DNA from: Methanomethylovorans hollandica DSM 15978
Lineage (GTDB): Archaea; Halobacteriota; Methanosarcinia; Methanosarcinales; Methanosarcinaceae
Assembly (NCBI RefSeq): GCF_000328665.1
Contig: NC_019977.1
Span: forward strand, 2,162,011-2,226,010
Reading direction: 5' to 3'
Length of the DNA stretch: 64,000 nt
Below are positions 37,316 through 45,562 of this stretch, piece by piece (position 1 is the first letter of the stretch; each line of letters opens with the position of its first letter). The translations under genes and the position numbers were made by a program. The notes beneath the pieces are model-generated. The model was given only the letters and a program-made list of their open reading frames with translations, was not told the origin of the DNA and ran no database searches.

Positions 37316-37834
37316 TTACTGTACAAGTTCAAGTCCCTGGTCAATTACTATCCTCACCGGAGTGGGAAGTTTATGACCGGCACGTCTCAGTGCATCCTTA
37401 GCGATAGCATAATTCTCTTTGTTCACGGATATCGTAAAGATCTTCTGCCCGGCAGACATCCTGGCAGCAGTTCCTACATTTTTCCCGTAGGCACCCCTCA
37501 TACCGCTTGATACACGGTCTGCACCTGCACCAGTTGCCTGCTTATTCTCTCTTAGAACTTCATGGGGATACACTCTGAGCTTCAAATGGAAACCTGTACG
37601 ACCGGCTGCAGTCGTTATAGCCCTGTTGGCAGTGATACGTGCAGCTTCAAGAGCAGTATGCCTGATCTGGCATCTCTCTTTCACAATGAGAGAGATTTTT
37701 ACGGGGAAATCTTCAGTTTTGCTACCCATATCGTAGTGAATGACCTGGCTTCCCGGAACACCACCCATGTATTTCCTGCGGGTGAATGAACGTTGTCTGA
37801 CGTTCCTGTACATACTTGCTGGCTTTCTTACCAT
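37316..37834 (-). CDS. rpl10e: 50S ribosomal protein L10e (uL16)
   Basis: 172 residues, standard length. The N-terminus [25 protein letters not shown], with the basic tract, and the region [23 protein letters not shown] are characteristic of archaeal L10e at the tRNA-binding corridor. AAAGGAGAT lies before the ATG. It leads the L10e-aIF2 beta pair. Confidence 0.96.
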   Translation of the reverse strand: MVRKPASMYRNVRQRSFTRRKYMGGVPGSQVIHYDMGSKTEDFPVKISLIVKERCQIRHTALEAARITANRAITTAAGRTGFHLKLRVYPHEVLRENKQATGAGADRVSSGMRGAYGKNVGTAARMSAGQKIFTISVNKENYAIAKDALRRAGHKLPTPVRIVIDQGLELVQ

Positions 37835-38053
37835 GAATAAAATCTCCTTTAATTTATGACTAAGTCCTCAGAATAGAATCTGGGTCCTTATAGATAATGT
37901 AGGTATTTGAATCTGTTGAGCCCTCTGGCAAATTACTTAGAGTAGAGGCTTTTCCTTTACTACCTTGTAGTTTATAAGCCTTATTGCCCAGTATCCATTG
38001 ATCCTGCCGCGCATCGAGTGATTCATATAGATTATTCTTCAATAAACACTATT

Positions 38054-38599
38054 ATGCAATCCTCAACACCACGATCCCACAAAATATCTATAAAAGAAAA
38101 TATACGATTTGCGCTCATAACCGTTTCAACATCGAGGTTCGAAAAATATGGTCGTGCAAGATCGCCACAGGAGGCTGAAGACCTGTCCGGAGATCGGATG
38201 TACACCAAAGTCAAGGATAACGGGCATGAGGTTATATCGTATTCATTGGTTCCCGACGATACAGTATTTATCCGGGATCTGATCTCCCGTATGATAGACG
38301 AGGATGTAGACGTTATAGTGACCAGCGGTGGCACCGGATTAAGTCCTGACGATGTGACCATAGAAGCTATATCTCCTCTGTTCCACAAGGAAATACATGG
38401 TTTTGGAGAATACTTCAGATACCTCAGTATAGGACAGATCGGCAGTTCTGTGGTCCTCACAAGAGCTTGTGCTGGCATAGTGGGAAACAAAGTGATATTT
38501 TGTCTTCCGGGTTCACCAAACGCAGTGGATCTCGCGTTTTCTGAAGTAATCCTGCCTGAAGCAGGTCATATTTTGAAGCATGTTGGAAAGGTAGCGTGA
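38054..38599 (+). CDS. moaB: MoaB-like molybdopterin biosynthesis protein
   Basis: 181 residues. The MogA/MoaB fold motifs are FALITVSTSRF at the N-terminus, VIVTSGGTGLSPDDVTIEAI and IFCLPGSPNAVDLAF. It is expected to adenylylate molybdopterin before metal insertion into tungsten or molybdenum enzymes such as formylmethanofuran dehydrogenase. A start at 38018 is possible, but ATG 38054 fits the family better. Confidence 0.9.
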   Translation: MQSSTPRSHKISIKENIRFALITVSTSRFEKYGRARSPQEAEDLSGDRMYTKVKDNGHEVISYSLVPDDTVFIRDLISRMIDEDVDVIVTSGGTGLSPDDVTIEAISPLFHKEIHGFGEYFRYLSIGQIGSSVVLTRACAGIVGNKVIFCLPGSPNAVDLAFSEVILPEAGHILKHVGKVA

Positions 38600-38716
38600 A
38601 AGGAAGTTTTTATAATACCTGTTATATACCAGTAAAGATATTATTTATGACAACAATTTGACAGTTAGATAGATAATAAGGACAAATAATAAATAGGATC
38701 TTTCAGAAGGTTGTGC

Positions 38717-39418
38717 ATGGCAGGATATTCATTAGGCATCAAAGAGCTAGATGAGATCCTTGGTGAAATCAGGGAGGGAACCAATATCATGATGATAGGT
38801 CCTCCTATGAGTTCTAAAGATGAGCTCCTTAACTTGATCGTTTATAGCGGCTTTATCAATGGTAATTCATCCATAATCGTATCCACCAGAGAAACAGGTG
38901 AGAGGTTCTTCGAGTGGTTCGATCGTAATGAAATAAATATATCAGAAGCTAATATAGGCATAGTTGATTGCGTTACCAAGACACTTGGAATGGGGGCTTC
39001 TGAAACAGAGAGGATAAAACGTGCTTCAAGCCCGGTGGATCTGACAGGCATTGGAGTTAAGATCAGCCAGTTCTTTGAGGACTTTGTGCTGAAAAAAAAA
39101 GTACCTCAGAACAGACTTTGTATAAACTCCCTTTCAACGATCCTCATGTATTCCAACCTGCAGACTGTGTTCAAATTTCTTCATGTGTTCACCGGAAGAA
39201 TGAAAGCAGCAAATGGATTAGGAATATACGTAGTAGAGGATGGAATGCATGATCTTCAAGCCATAACTACCCTCCAGCAGCTTTTTGATGGCATGATAGA
39301 GATCCATGCAAGTGGCGAACATCACTGCTTGCGTGTAGTGGGATTGACACCAAAGCCAACTCCCTGGTTTGAGTATGAGATCGAAGGCAGCCACCTGAAA
39401 CTAAAAGAATGCAAATAA
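38717..39418 (+). CDS. RecA/KaiC-superfamily protein with altered P-loop
   Basis: 233 residues with the RecA/Rad55 fold: GYSLGIKELDEILGEIREGTNIMMIG at the start, and RLCINSLSTILMYSN for the Walker B strand. The Walker A segment reads GPPMSSKDE in place of GxxGxGKT/S, so nucleotide binding may be weakened or lost. Similar proteins with this loop occur in halophilic and methanogenic archaea and are thought to be regulatory. ATG at 38717; the frame also has a TTG two codons earlier. Confidence 0.78.
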   Translation: MAGYSLGIKELDEILGEIREGTNIMMIGPPMSSKDELLNLIVYSGFINGNSSIIVSTRETGERFFEWFDRNEINISEANIGIVDCVTKTLGMGASETERIKRASSPVDLTGIGVKISQFFEDFVLKKKVPQNRLCINSLSTILMYSNLQTVFKFLHVFTGRMKAANGLGIYVVEDGMHDLQAITTLQQLFDGMIEIHASGEHHCLRVVGLTPKPTPWFEYEIEGSHLKLKECK

Positions 39419-39473
39419 AGGAAGGCTACCCACAAAAATATATTTCAATCTATTACTCATTTCTATCAATTGA

Positions 39474-39502
39474 TATACAATTCACATTGTACCAATTGTA
39501 TA
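39474..39502. promoter_or_regulatory. Perfect 9-bp inverted repeat upstream of the CRM protein gene
   Basis: TATACAATT (39474-39482) and AATTGTATA (39494-39502) are exact inverted repeats separated by 11 bases. They lie 56-84 bases before the ATG of the YhbY-like gene. Repeat symmetry and position suggest an operator or promoter element. No regulator is known. Confidence 0.4.
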
Positions 39503-39557
39503 GTACTACTCTTTTATATCACAGGATATTTGAACATTAAGATAATTGAGGATACCC

Positions 39558-39818
39558 ATGGACAAAGACAAATTATACAAACTAAAAGTAGAAGCTTCAC
39601 AACTGAAACCCATAATGAACATTGGTAAGAACGGAATTACTGATGCAGTGGTGGAAGAAATAAGGAAGCATCTTAAAGCCAACCGCCTGATCAAAATAAA
39701 AATGCTAAAAAGCTCCAGAGAAGAAAAAGATACAACAACAATAGCCGGAGAACTTGCACAGGTCACAGCCTCTCAAATAATAGAAATAAGAGGTAATAAC
39801 GTAGTACTGTACAGGTGA
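39558..39818 (+). CDS. CRM/YhbY-type RNA-binding protein
   Basis: 86 residues. The CRM domain fold (YhbY/CRS1) is seen in LKVEASQLKPIMNIGKNGITDAVVEEI, with the conserved loop GKNG, and in LIKIKML. YhbY in bacteria binds the pre-50S ribosome. The archaeal homologue is likewise expected to act on rRNA. GAGG seven bases before ATG 39558 fixes the start against an earlier TTG. Confidence 0.9.
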   Translation: MDKDKLYKLKVEASQLKPIMNIGKNGITDAVVEEIRKHLKANRLIKIKMLKSSREEKDTTTIAGELAQVTASQIIEIRGNNVVLYR

Positions 39819-39824
39819 ATAAGG

Positions 39825-40151
39825 TTATTTATGAACCACTGAAGGAGGTATTACCTCCACTTCCTGCAGTATCATTAGCTCACGCGGAAGCATCTGGCGC
39901 AGTTTTGGGATTATTGACCGGATCTTATCCTCCGCATCAACTGCCTGCACTATTATGGGCAGGTCTGCACCAAGCCTTAGCACATTTGCCGTATGGATCA
40001 CATGATCCACACCATAACCTGCTATACAATGATGTACAGTTACTCCCGCTATGCCTGCTTTTTTAAAGAATTCGATCACAGCATGATATGCAGCCTTTCC
40101 ACGATACGAATCCTTTTCGCTCAGGTATATCCTAAGGATAACATGCTTCAT
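39825..40151 (-). CDS. DUF190 family protein linked to fluoride export
   Basis: 108 residues with the DUF190 pattern (LRIYLSEKDSYRGKAAYHAVIEFFKKAGIAGVTV) and a PII/CutA-like ferredoxin fold. DUF190 genes commonly lie next to crcB, as here (24 bases), so a role in fluoride response is inferred. Convergent with the CRM protein gene. Confidence 0.85.
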   Translation of the reverse strand: MKHVILRIYLSEKDSYRGKAAYHAVIEFFKKAGIAGVTVHHCIAGYGVDHVIHTANVLRLGADLPIIVQAVDAEDKIRSIIPKLRQMLPRELMILQEVEVIPPSVVHK

Positions 40152-40174
40152 TATATTTTATTATCTGACACTTA

Positions 40175-40534
40175 TTAGATTAAGTTTACCAGCAACTGGC
40201 CTGCCTTCACGGATGCCAGGCATATGACCAGGTTGAGTCCTATATTGAGAACAAAATAACTTAGTTCGTTCTCCTCCAGCAGACGAAAACTCTCATACGA
40301 GAAAGTGGAGAATGTGGTGAAGGAGCCCAGTATGCCGATGTTCACTAAGTATAAGATCCCGCCATTGGCTCCTGAGAAGGTCAGACAGGAGAGTATGAAG
40401 CTCCCAACAACGTTCACCGTCAGAGTGCCTGCAGGGATCACAGATAGCCTCGGCATTGCTCCGGCTACAAGGTAGCGCAAAATTGCACCTATAGTGCCGC
40501 CGATGCCAACAAGCAATAAGGCGGAGTATGACGT
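40175..40534 (-). CDS. crcB: CrcB fluoride channel subunit (second copy)
   Basis: A membrane protein of the Fluc/CrcB family with four helices: LLVGIGGTIGAILRYLVAG, TLTVNVVGSFILSCL, the central GSFTTFSTFSYE and the end helix FVLNIGLNLVICLASV. No ATG, GTG or TTG occurs at the expected N-terminus. ACG at 40534 is seven bases past an AGGAGG and gives a normal length of 119 residues. TTG at 40516 is the first canonical choice and gives 113. It pairs with the other CrcB just upstream, probably as a dual-topology or hetero-pair. Confidence 0.85.
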   Translation of the reverse strand, partial: TSYSALLLVGIGGTIGAILRYLVAGAMPRLSVIPAGTLTVNVVGSFILSCLTFSGANGGILYLVNIGILGSFTTFSTFSYESFRLLEENELSYFVLNIGLNLVICLASVKAGQLLVNLI

Positions 40535-40535
40535 G

Positions 40536-40910
40536 CTATCGCCTCCTTCCCAGATAGATAATACAGGCTCGCCCCAGGAGAACACCCAACAGGCCTGGCA
40601 GTATATTGGCACACATGAATATCAGAGAAGTTATAAAGCTCATCTGGAAAGCATACACTGCAAAACTTGAAAATGTCGTGAACGAGCCCAAAAAACCGAT
40701 GCCAAGGAACAGGCGGGTGCGGGGAGGAACATAACCCAGATAATCACTGTGATACATAAGCAAGCCCAGGCAAAAGCTCCCCAGGACATTAACAGCCAGA
40801 GTTCCTTTAACAGATGTCAGGCTCTGATAGAACGCGAACCTGGCCACTGCACCCAGAAATCCACCGCAGCCAATTACAAGCAGATCCTTGAGATCCCAGT
40901 CTCTGGACAT
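40536..40910 (-). CDS. crcB: CrcB fluoride channel subunit (first copy)
   Basis: 124 residues, four hydrophobic helices, with the family pattern GCGGFLGAVARF, TLAVNVLGSFCLG and GFLGSFTTFSSFAVYA. CrcB removes fluoride from the cell. Many genomes have a tandem pair like this one. No fluoride riboswitch sequence was found upstream, where a short repeat region lies between it and moeA. Confidence 0.9.
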   Translation of the reverse strand: MSRDWDLKDLLVIGCGGFLGAVARFAFYQSLTSVKGTLAVNVLGSFCLGLLMYHSDYLGYVPPRTRLFLGIGFLGSFTTFSSFAVYAFQMSFITSLIFMCANILPGLLGVLLGRACIIYLGRRR

Positions 40911-40970
40911 TCTTACTACTCAGTTACTATTCAGTTACTGCCCAACTACGAGTCTGTTACTACCCGGTCA
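40911..40970. repeat. Short imperfect direct repeats between moeA and crcB
   Basis: Sixty bases hold four repeats of about ten bases: TCAGTTACTA, TCAGTTACTG, TCTGTTACTA and CGGTCACTAT. They lie between the stop of moeA and the first crcB start, so they may contribute to its translation or regulation. Function unknown. Confidence 0.35.
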
Positions 40971-42161
40971 CTATTCGATCAGCACGACATCGACTTCGCT
41001 GTCTTTTTCATATCCTTCGACATGTTCCGTTATGATAACGAATCCCTGGGATTTGGCAATGGAACTAAGAATACCGGCGCCTGCAGTCATCAGAGGATGT
41101 GCAGTCCTGCCATCGAGTATCACTCTCGCGTAACTGAGATAACCTTCCCTCGAAGTGACCTTGGAGCTCAGCTGTGCCTTTACAATAACATCGGGCACAT
41201 CCGGGGCATTTGCCACCTTTCTGAGTGCGGGTCTGCCAAAAACGAACAATGCCACAAGACCCGCAGCAGGATACCCTGGCATACACACAACAGGCTTACC
41301 ATTGACCAGACCAAGAGCAGTGGGTTTCCCCGGACTCAGACCCACACCATGCACCAGCAGTTCTCCCCGGGAAGCTACAACTCCGGGCACGAAGTCCTTC
41401 TCTCCTACGGATGTGCCACCGGAAATTATCAGCATATCTGCATCTATGTTCTCTTTAATAGCCTGTTCGATCTGAGCAGTATCCTCAGGCACTATATTAT
41501 GATACTTAGGTACTCCACCCCATTGTTCCACATACAGTCCTATCATGAGGCTGTTGCTTTCCAGGTTTTTGCCGGCAGAAGGCAGCTCGGTGTACGAGAG
41601 AGGTACAAGATCATCGCCAACCGGAATTATGGCAACCACTGGCTTACAGTACACTTTTACTTCCCGGATACCCAGGGAGGCCAGCACTCCGACATCACAT
41701 GCCCTAAGCAGATGACCTTTGTTGAAAAGGATCTCATTCTTGCGTATATCCTCGCCAATGTCGCCCACATTCTTGCCCGGATGTAACTGTGCCCGTATTT
41801 CGATCATATCCCCCATGGATATAGTGTCTTCTATCATCATCACCGCATCAGCGCCTTCAGGCATATGCTGACCTGTGCCTATCCTCGTGCATGTGCCTTC
41901 TTCCACAACATCAGAAAGCTGTAACATCACAGGATTAAGAGGAGATGCTCCCAGAGTGTCCGCAGCCCTCATGGCATAACCGTCCATTGCGGATCGTCTG
42001 AAATGAGGCACATTCCTGGGAGCTATGGTGTGTGTGGCCAGCACCCTGCCGGGACAATCCCGGATACTGATATCTTCGGTCCTTGTAAGAGGAACAATAG
42101 ATGCCAGGAATTTCTCTTTTGCCTGGCTGACGGGCATGCGCTCCTTGAATATCCTGTCCAT
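40971..42161 (-). CDS. moeA: Molybdopterin molybdenumtransferase
   Basis: 396 residues. Motifs of the MoeA/gephyrin E domain: DCPGRVLATHTIAPRNVPHFRRSAMDGYA at the N-terminus, GQHMPEGADAVMMIED, and ISGGTSVGEKDFV with LSPGKPTALG and the PGYPAAGLVALF helix. It inserts molybdenum or tungsten into molybdopterin. GGTGAT before ATG 42161 supports that start, with a GTG three codons earlier overlapping moaD. Confidence 0.94.
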   Translation of the reverse strand: MDRIFKERMPVSQAKEKFLASIVPLTRTEDISIRDCPGRVLATHTIAPRNVPHFRRSAMDGYAMRAADTLGASPLNPVMLQLSDVVEEGTCTRIGTGQHMPEGADAVMMIEDTISMGDMIEIRAQLHPGKNVGDIGEDIRKNEILFNKGHLLRACDVGVLASLGIREVKVYCKPVVAIIPVGDDLVPLSYTELPSAGKNLESNSLMIGLYVEQWGGVPKYHNIVPEDTAQIEQAIKENIDADMLIISGGTSVGEKDFVPGVVASRGELLVHGVGLSPGKPTALGLVNGKPVVCMPGYPAAGLVALFVFGRPALRKVANAPDVPDVIVKAQLSSKVTSREGYLSYARVILDGRTAHPLMTAGAGILSSIAKSQGFVIITEHVEGYEKDSEVDVVLIE

Positions 42162-42166
42162 CAAGA

Positions 42167-42451
42167 TCACCCGCCGGATACCGGAGGCAATACGCCCAGC
42201 TCATCGTAATCACTGACCTTGGTGTCAAGACCATCAAGATGAGTGATATTGTCACCGTTGAGAAAAACATTCACATATCCGCATAATATGGGATCAGAAG
42301 CAGTTGTTTCAAATATCCTGTCCTTAAGGCCGGGAAATTGCCGCACAAGGGCTTCCAGCACTTCAAGCACCGTATCGCCCCCGAGCTTCAACTCAGAAGT
42401 CCCTGCTATCTCTTTAAGGTTTGCAAAGAGCCTTACCTTAACCTCTGTCAT
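42167..42451 (-). CDS. moaD: MoaD-like sulfur-carrier protein
   Basis: 94 residues with a ubiquitin-like fold. MTEVKVRLFANLKEIAG is the MoaD start, and the protein ends in VLPPVSGG, the di-glycine tail that becomes the thiocarboxylate. It supplies sulfur for molybdopterin or, as in other archaeal SAMPs, may be attached to proteins. The 3' end abuts moeA. Confidence 0.92.
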   Translation of the reverse strand: MTEVKVRLFANLKEIAGTSELKLGGDTVLEVLEALVRQFPGLKDRIFETTASDPILCGYVNVFLNGDNITHLDGLDTKVSDYDELGVLPPVSGG

Positions 42452-42639
42452 GGGCCTCTATTTATAAAGATATTAGATAAACCTTGTGTCGAAGCGGGAG
42501 TTTAGGAGGTGAAGAGTAGAGGGATGGGAAATGATTTGGGAGGTTGGTTGAGATGGAGTAAGTTCTCTACTTGCAGGCAACCATCCCGCAGGGCACTATA
42601 AGCGATTTATCATTTAATGATCCCATAACACATAACCCC
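42452..42639. other. Purine-rich, G-run intergenic region
   Basis: 188 bases between moaD and a membrane protein gene. The part 42491-42560 is almost all purine on the plus strand, with several GGG or GG runs that could fold as a G-quadruplex. A 13-base palindrome ATCATTTAATGAT follows nearer the end of the membrane protein gene. A 25-codon ORF with GGAGGTG upstream is too weak to call. Confidence 0.35.
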
Positions 42640-43023
42640 TTATTTTTTATTTTTTAAGGCGATCCCAATAGTAATACTCATTACAGGAATCACTACGTAC
42701 CTCAATCCTATCTGCGAAAAATAATCTCTCAGAGGCATACCAGACATCTGGACCAATATCAGTAAATCGAGTAGCACATTTATAGCAAACCACGTAAACC
42801 CAACAACAATCCCTTCTTTGTAGTATTCTGCATTTATGTTCTTAAAGTAGGAAATCAAAAGAAATGCAGCTGAGATGGAACCCACTACAATCATAATTGA
42901 TTTGAACAAAAAGACATCAATTGTCAGTATCCCTTCTTTAGTGTAGAAAAACAATGATGCTACAAAAGGTATTAGCCATGCCAGAAAACCATAAACAATA
43001 ACCTTAAGGTATTTATATATCAT
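42640..43023 (-). CDS. Small four-helix membrane protein, unknown
   Basis: 127 residues with four hydrophobic spans at about 8-30, 40-60, 73-93 and 100-122 and a basic C-terminus. No known motif is visible. ATG at 43023 is chosen over a TTG at 43038; TTTAAATAG lies about 30 bases upstream and could be the TATA box. Likely integral to the cytoplasmic membrane. Confidence 0.7.
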   Translation of the reverse strand: MIYKYLKVIVYGFLAWLIPFVASLFFYTKEGILTIDVFLFKSIMIVVGSISAAFLLISYFKNINAEYYKEGIVVGFTWFAINVLLDLLILVQMSGMPLRDYFSQIGLRYVVIPVMSITIGIALKNKK

Positions 43024-43038
43024 ATTCTTAATTCCCAA

Positions 43039-43413
43039 AATTATGCTATTTAAAGACTTTTATCCATATATTCAAATAGATCCTATTTCGGAAAGCCCTG
43101 TAGAAAAACTATTTTGAATAACAAATAAGATCCTGAAACACCTGTTGCTTTCGTCCAGGCGAGCTGCTGGACCCATGTGAAGTGGAGATAAGTCATTTGC
43201 ACTCAATAAGCACCCAGTAGAGAAACGAAAAGCAAGAAGTGAAATATGATAACTAGTTCAGTTAAAATAAACAAGCGGGATTACATAATACTGAACCAGG
43301 CAAATATATCTTAAACGATTGCTCTGTATCAAATCCTTTTTGTAATACCCCTTGATCTTGGCTCACTTGATGGGCATGCAGATATCAAGGATATGATGGT
43401 TTTCCGGATGTTC
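43039..43413. other. Gene-poor stretch with one strong stem-loop
   Basis: About 375 bases with no credible gene. GTCCAG (43153-43158) and CTGGAC (43167-43172) form a perfect 6-bp stem with an 8-base loop. The region should hold the promoter of the membrane protein gene. Confidence 0.4.
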
Positions 43414-43860
43414 TCAGGGAGAGTTTAAATATATCTCATAACTTGCCCTGGACATATCAATTTCAAGGTTATTTTGTATCATCCACTCAACTACCTTTTC
43501 CCATGCAGGACCATATTCTTCTGCTCCTGTCAGTTCTGCACGCATTACTACATACTTTCCCCCGGGAAGCTTTTTCTTTTTTATTTCCCCTTCAACTTTA
43601 ATATCATCTTCAATGGTCATACACACATCCAGCTTAAGTTCTTCCGGAGGTGTAACGCTTGGATCATCATGATAGGCAGACATCAAAATAGTATCTGGTC
43701 CCATCAATTGTTTCGGACCTGCCCAACCAAGAAGTTTAGTGAACAAGTCATTAAAGACGTTGGTGTTTCCCAGATAGTTGCCGACAAATGAAACATATGC
43801 TACATTCCTTTCTTCTATCTCTTTTATCTCGGGCTCGTTTAAAATTTCCAAACCTATCAC
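43414..43860 (-). CDS. GyrI-like small-molecule-binding protein
   Basis: 148 residues matching the effector-binding domain of AraC-type regulators and GyrI (SOUL-related fold): EIKEIEERNVAYVSFVGNY at the start, the LDVCMTIEDDIK strand, and KKLPGGKYVVMRAELTG near residues 99-113. No DNA-binding domain is fused. Such proteins bind small or toxic molecules. The ligand is unknown. Confidence 0.82.
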   Translation of the reverse strand: MIGLEILNEPEIKEIEERNVAYVSFVGNYLGNTNVFNDLFTKLLGWAGPKQLMGPDTILMSAYHDDPSVTPPEELKLDVCMTIEDDIKVEGEIKKKKLPGGKYVVMRAELTGAEEYGPAWEKVVEWMIQNNLEIDMSRASYEIYLNSP

Positions 43861-44445
43861 CTGCTTTTATTGTCAAGAGATTTTCTGTAATATCTGCTAT
43901 AAAAGCCCATAGTAAATTGAGTGAAAGTGTTAAACTGTCCGTGAGATGGAATCTCAAAGATTTCTGCAGTGCCAGCTCATGAATTTTGATAAAAACGAAG
44001 TATCAGAAATTGATGTATAATGTTAAAGCTACAAAATAATTTTCAATGAGCCAGTTTCAAAAAACACAAGTTTTTGCTTCACCACTGAACTAAAAAAAGG
44101 AATTAAAAATTGTACAACTAACTGGATTCTTAACTTTCTCCTAAGCCATTCTTCCTCTTTTAGATCTATAGGAACAAAAAATATTCAGCATCTAAGTGCA
44201 GATAAGAGATATTTAATGAGACTAGTGCAGTAGAGTGCAGAGGGGTCAATAAAAGGGATATATCTGCTTTGTATTAGGATGTGCCTGCACATCATTCAGC
44301 AAAAAACGATATCATATCTCATCAGCTCTCTTTGAGCTTTTGGTGTGTAAAGGTAATACAAAATAACGTGTAATTTAATAGCAGCCCAAATGATCTATAA
44401 ATGCACAACAGAGTCTAACGATCAGAAAAGTTATTAAAAAAAGTT
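43861..44445. other. 585-bp gene-free stretch with repeated short motifs
   Basis: No gene is convincing here. It contains ATTGATGTATAAT (44009-44021), identical over 13 bases to the trp operator arm; three copies of AGTGCAG (44195, 44224, 44234); and the near-perfect palindrome GATGTGC-CT-GCACATC (44278-44293). It lies between a leftward GyrI-like gene and the 3' end of tRNA-Pro. An unannotated RNA is possible. Confidence 0.4.
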
Positions 44446-44523
44446 TGGTGGGATAGCGCGGATTTGAACCGCAGTCCAAGCGTCCCAAACGCTCGAGGAT
44501 GGACCAGGCTACCCTACTATCCC
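44446..44523 (-). tRNA. tRNA-Pro (TGG anticodon)
   Basis: On the minus strand the cloverleaf opens GGGATAG, pairing with CTATCCC, followed by discriminator A and an encoded CCA. The anticodon loop reads TTTGGGA, so the anticodon is TGG. The T-arm GGTTCAAATCC is normal. About 25-30 bases upstream is a TATA-like CTATAAAG. The span includes the encoded CCA. Confidence 0.93.
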
Positions 44524-44649
44524 AAAAGGGTAAGCACTGCAATAGACTTTATAGATTAAAAACCTTCCGTATGAAATCAGTCAAAGAATATAAACAGGGC
44601 AGAAAAAGATCAAAAAGTGAAGAAATGAAGGTCATAGAAAACAGAGACC

Positions 44650-45201
44650 TTATTTCCATCTTTTATATATGTCATTATCTATCCCTGCGAGGTCCAGGGC
44701 TCTTCCTGCAATGGAGTTTACAAGATCATCAATGTTCTTAGGCTTTGAGTAGAAGCCCGGGCATGCAGGCAGTATGATAGCTCCTGCCCTGGTGAGCTTT
44801 AACATGTTTTCAAGGTGTATCTCGTTCAATGGAGTTTCCCGCGGCACAATAACAAGCCTGCGTCTTTCCTTGAGGCATACATCAGCCGTTCTTTCTAGAA
44901 GGTTGTCAGACATGCCATTTGCAATGGAGCCAACTGTCTTCATACTGCATGGAGCAATGATCATACCGTGAAACCTGTGTGATCCACTGGCTATGGGTGC
45001 AGTGAACTCTTTTTCCTCATAGACATAGCTTGCTATATCCTCTACCTCGACAACTGAATAGTCAGTCTCTATCTCTATGATCTGCCTTGCAGATCTGGTT
45101 ATAACAAGATGTGTGACTATGCCCATCTTAGAAAGTATCTCAAGCAGCCTTATGCCGTAAAGAGACCCTGATGCTCCGCTGATCCCTACTACAATTTCCA
45201 T
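44650..45201 (-). CDS. ubiX: UbiX-type flavin prenyltransferase
   Basis: 183 residues of the flavoprotein UbiX/Pad1 family: VVGISGASGSLYGIRLLEIL at the start, APIASGSHRFHGMIIAPCSMKTVGSIANG in the middle, and CPGFYSKPKNIDDLV near the end. It makes prenylated FMN, the cofactor for UbiD-type decarboxylases. The gene downstream of an LpdD-like and an HD protein suggests one run. Confidence 0.92.
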   Translation of the reverse strand: MEIVVGISGASGSLYGIRLLEILSKMGIVTHLVITRSARQIIEIETDYSVVEVEDIASYVYEEKEFTAPIASGSHRFHGMIIAPCSMKTVGSIANGMSDNLLERTADVCLKERRRLVIVPRETPLNEIHLENMLKLTRAGAIILPACPGFYSKPKNIDDLVNSIAGRALDLAGIDNDIYKRWK

Positions 45202-45205
45202 TTTT

Positions 45206-45562
45206 TCACCTTAGATTCTCAATAAGCTCATCTATCATTGCCTCTGAAGCCTTCAATATCTCCCGGATCTCATCAACCGTTATATTATCTACATGGATGC
45301 CGACCATAAAGACTATTGTGCTCTGTGTTACAGCACTGACCTTCCTTGCTGCGCGCAGAGCGATCTCATCTTCTCTGTGCCCCGGGGAACTGATCACGGA
45401 AGCTGAGGCACGGTGACTTTCCCGATCATAGATGCCCATGGCAACAGCACCTATATGCTCTCTGCCACCCGATAACACAAAGAATAGATCAGTTCCTGCA
45501 GACTCCCCTTTTAAAAGGAGCTGTATCCTTCCAACATCTTTTTTGATCTCGATCACGATCAT
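45206..45562 (-). CDS. LpdD/YclD-like small protein beside ubiX
   Basis: 118 residues. VLSGGREHIGAVAMGIYDR and VISSPGHREDEIALRAARKVS resemble the small LpdD-type proteins thought to support prenylated-flavin decarboxylases. Position directly upstream of ubiX fits. A specific role is not proved. Confidence 0.7.
   Translation of the reverse strand: MIVIEIKKDVGRIQLLLKGESAGTDLFFVLSGGREHIGAVAMGIYDRESHRASASVISSPGHREDEIALRAARKVSAVTQSTIVFMVGIHVDNITVDEIREILKASEAMIDELIENLR

Noticed and set aside
37860-38042. 60-codon minus-strand ORF between L10e and moaB
   Set aside because: It starts with TTG without SD, overlaps the L10e upstream region and resembles no family. Probably non-coding.
40911-40970. 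Fluoride riboswitch upstream of crcB
   Set aside because: The crcB-motif consensus was not found; only short direct repeats are present.
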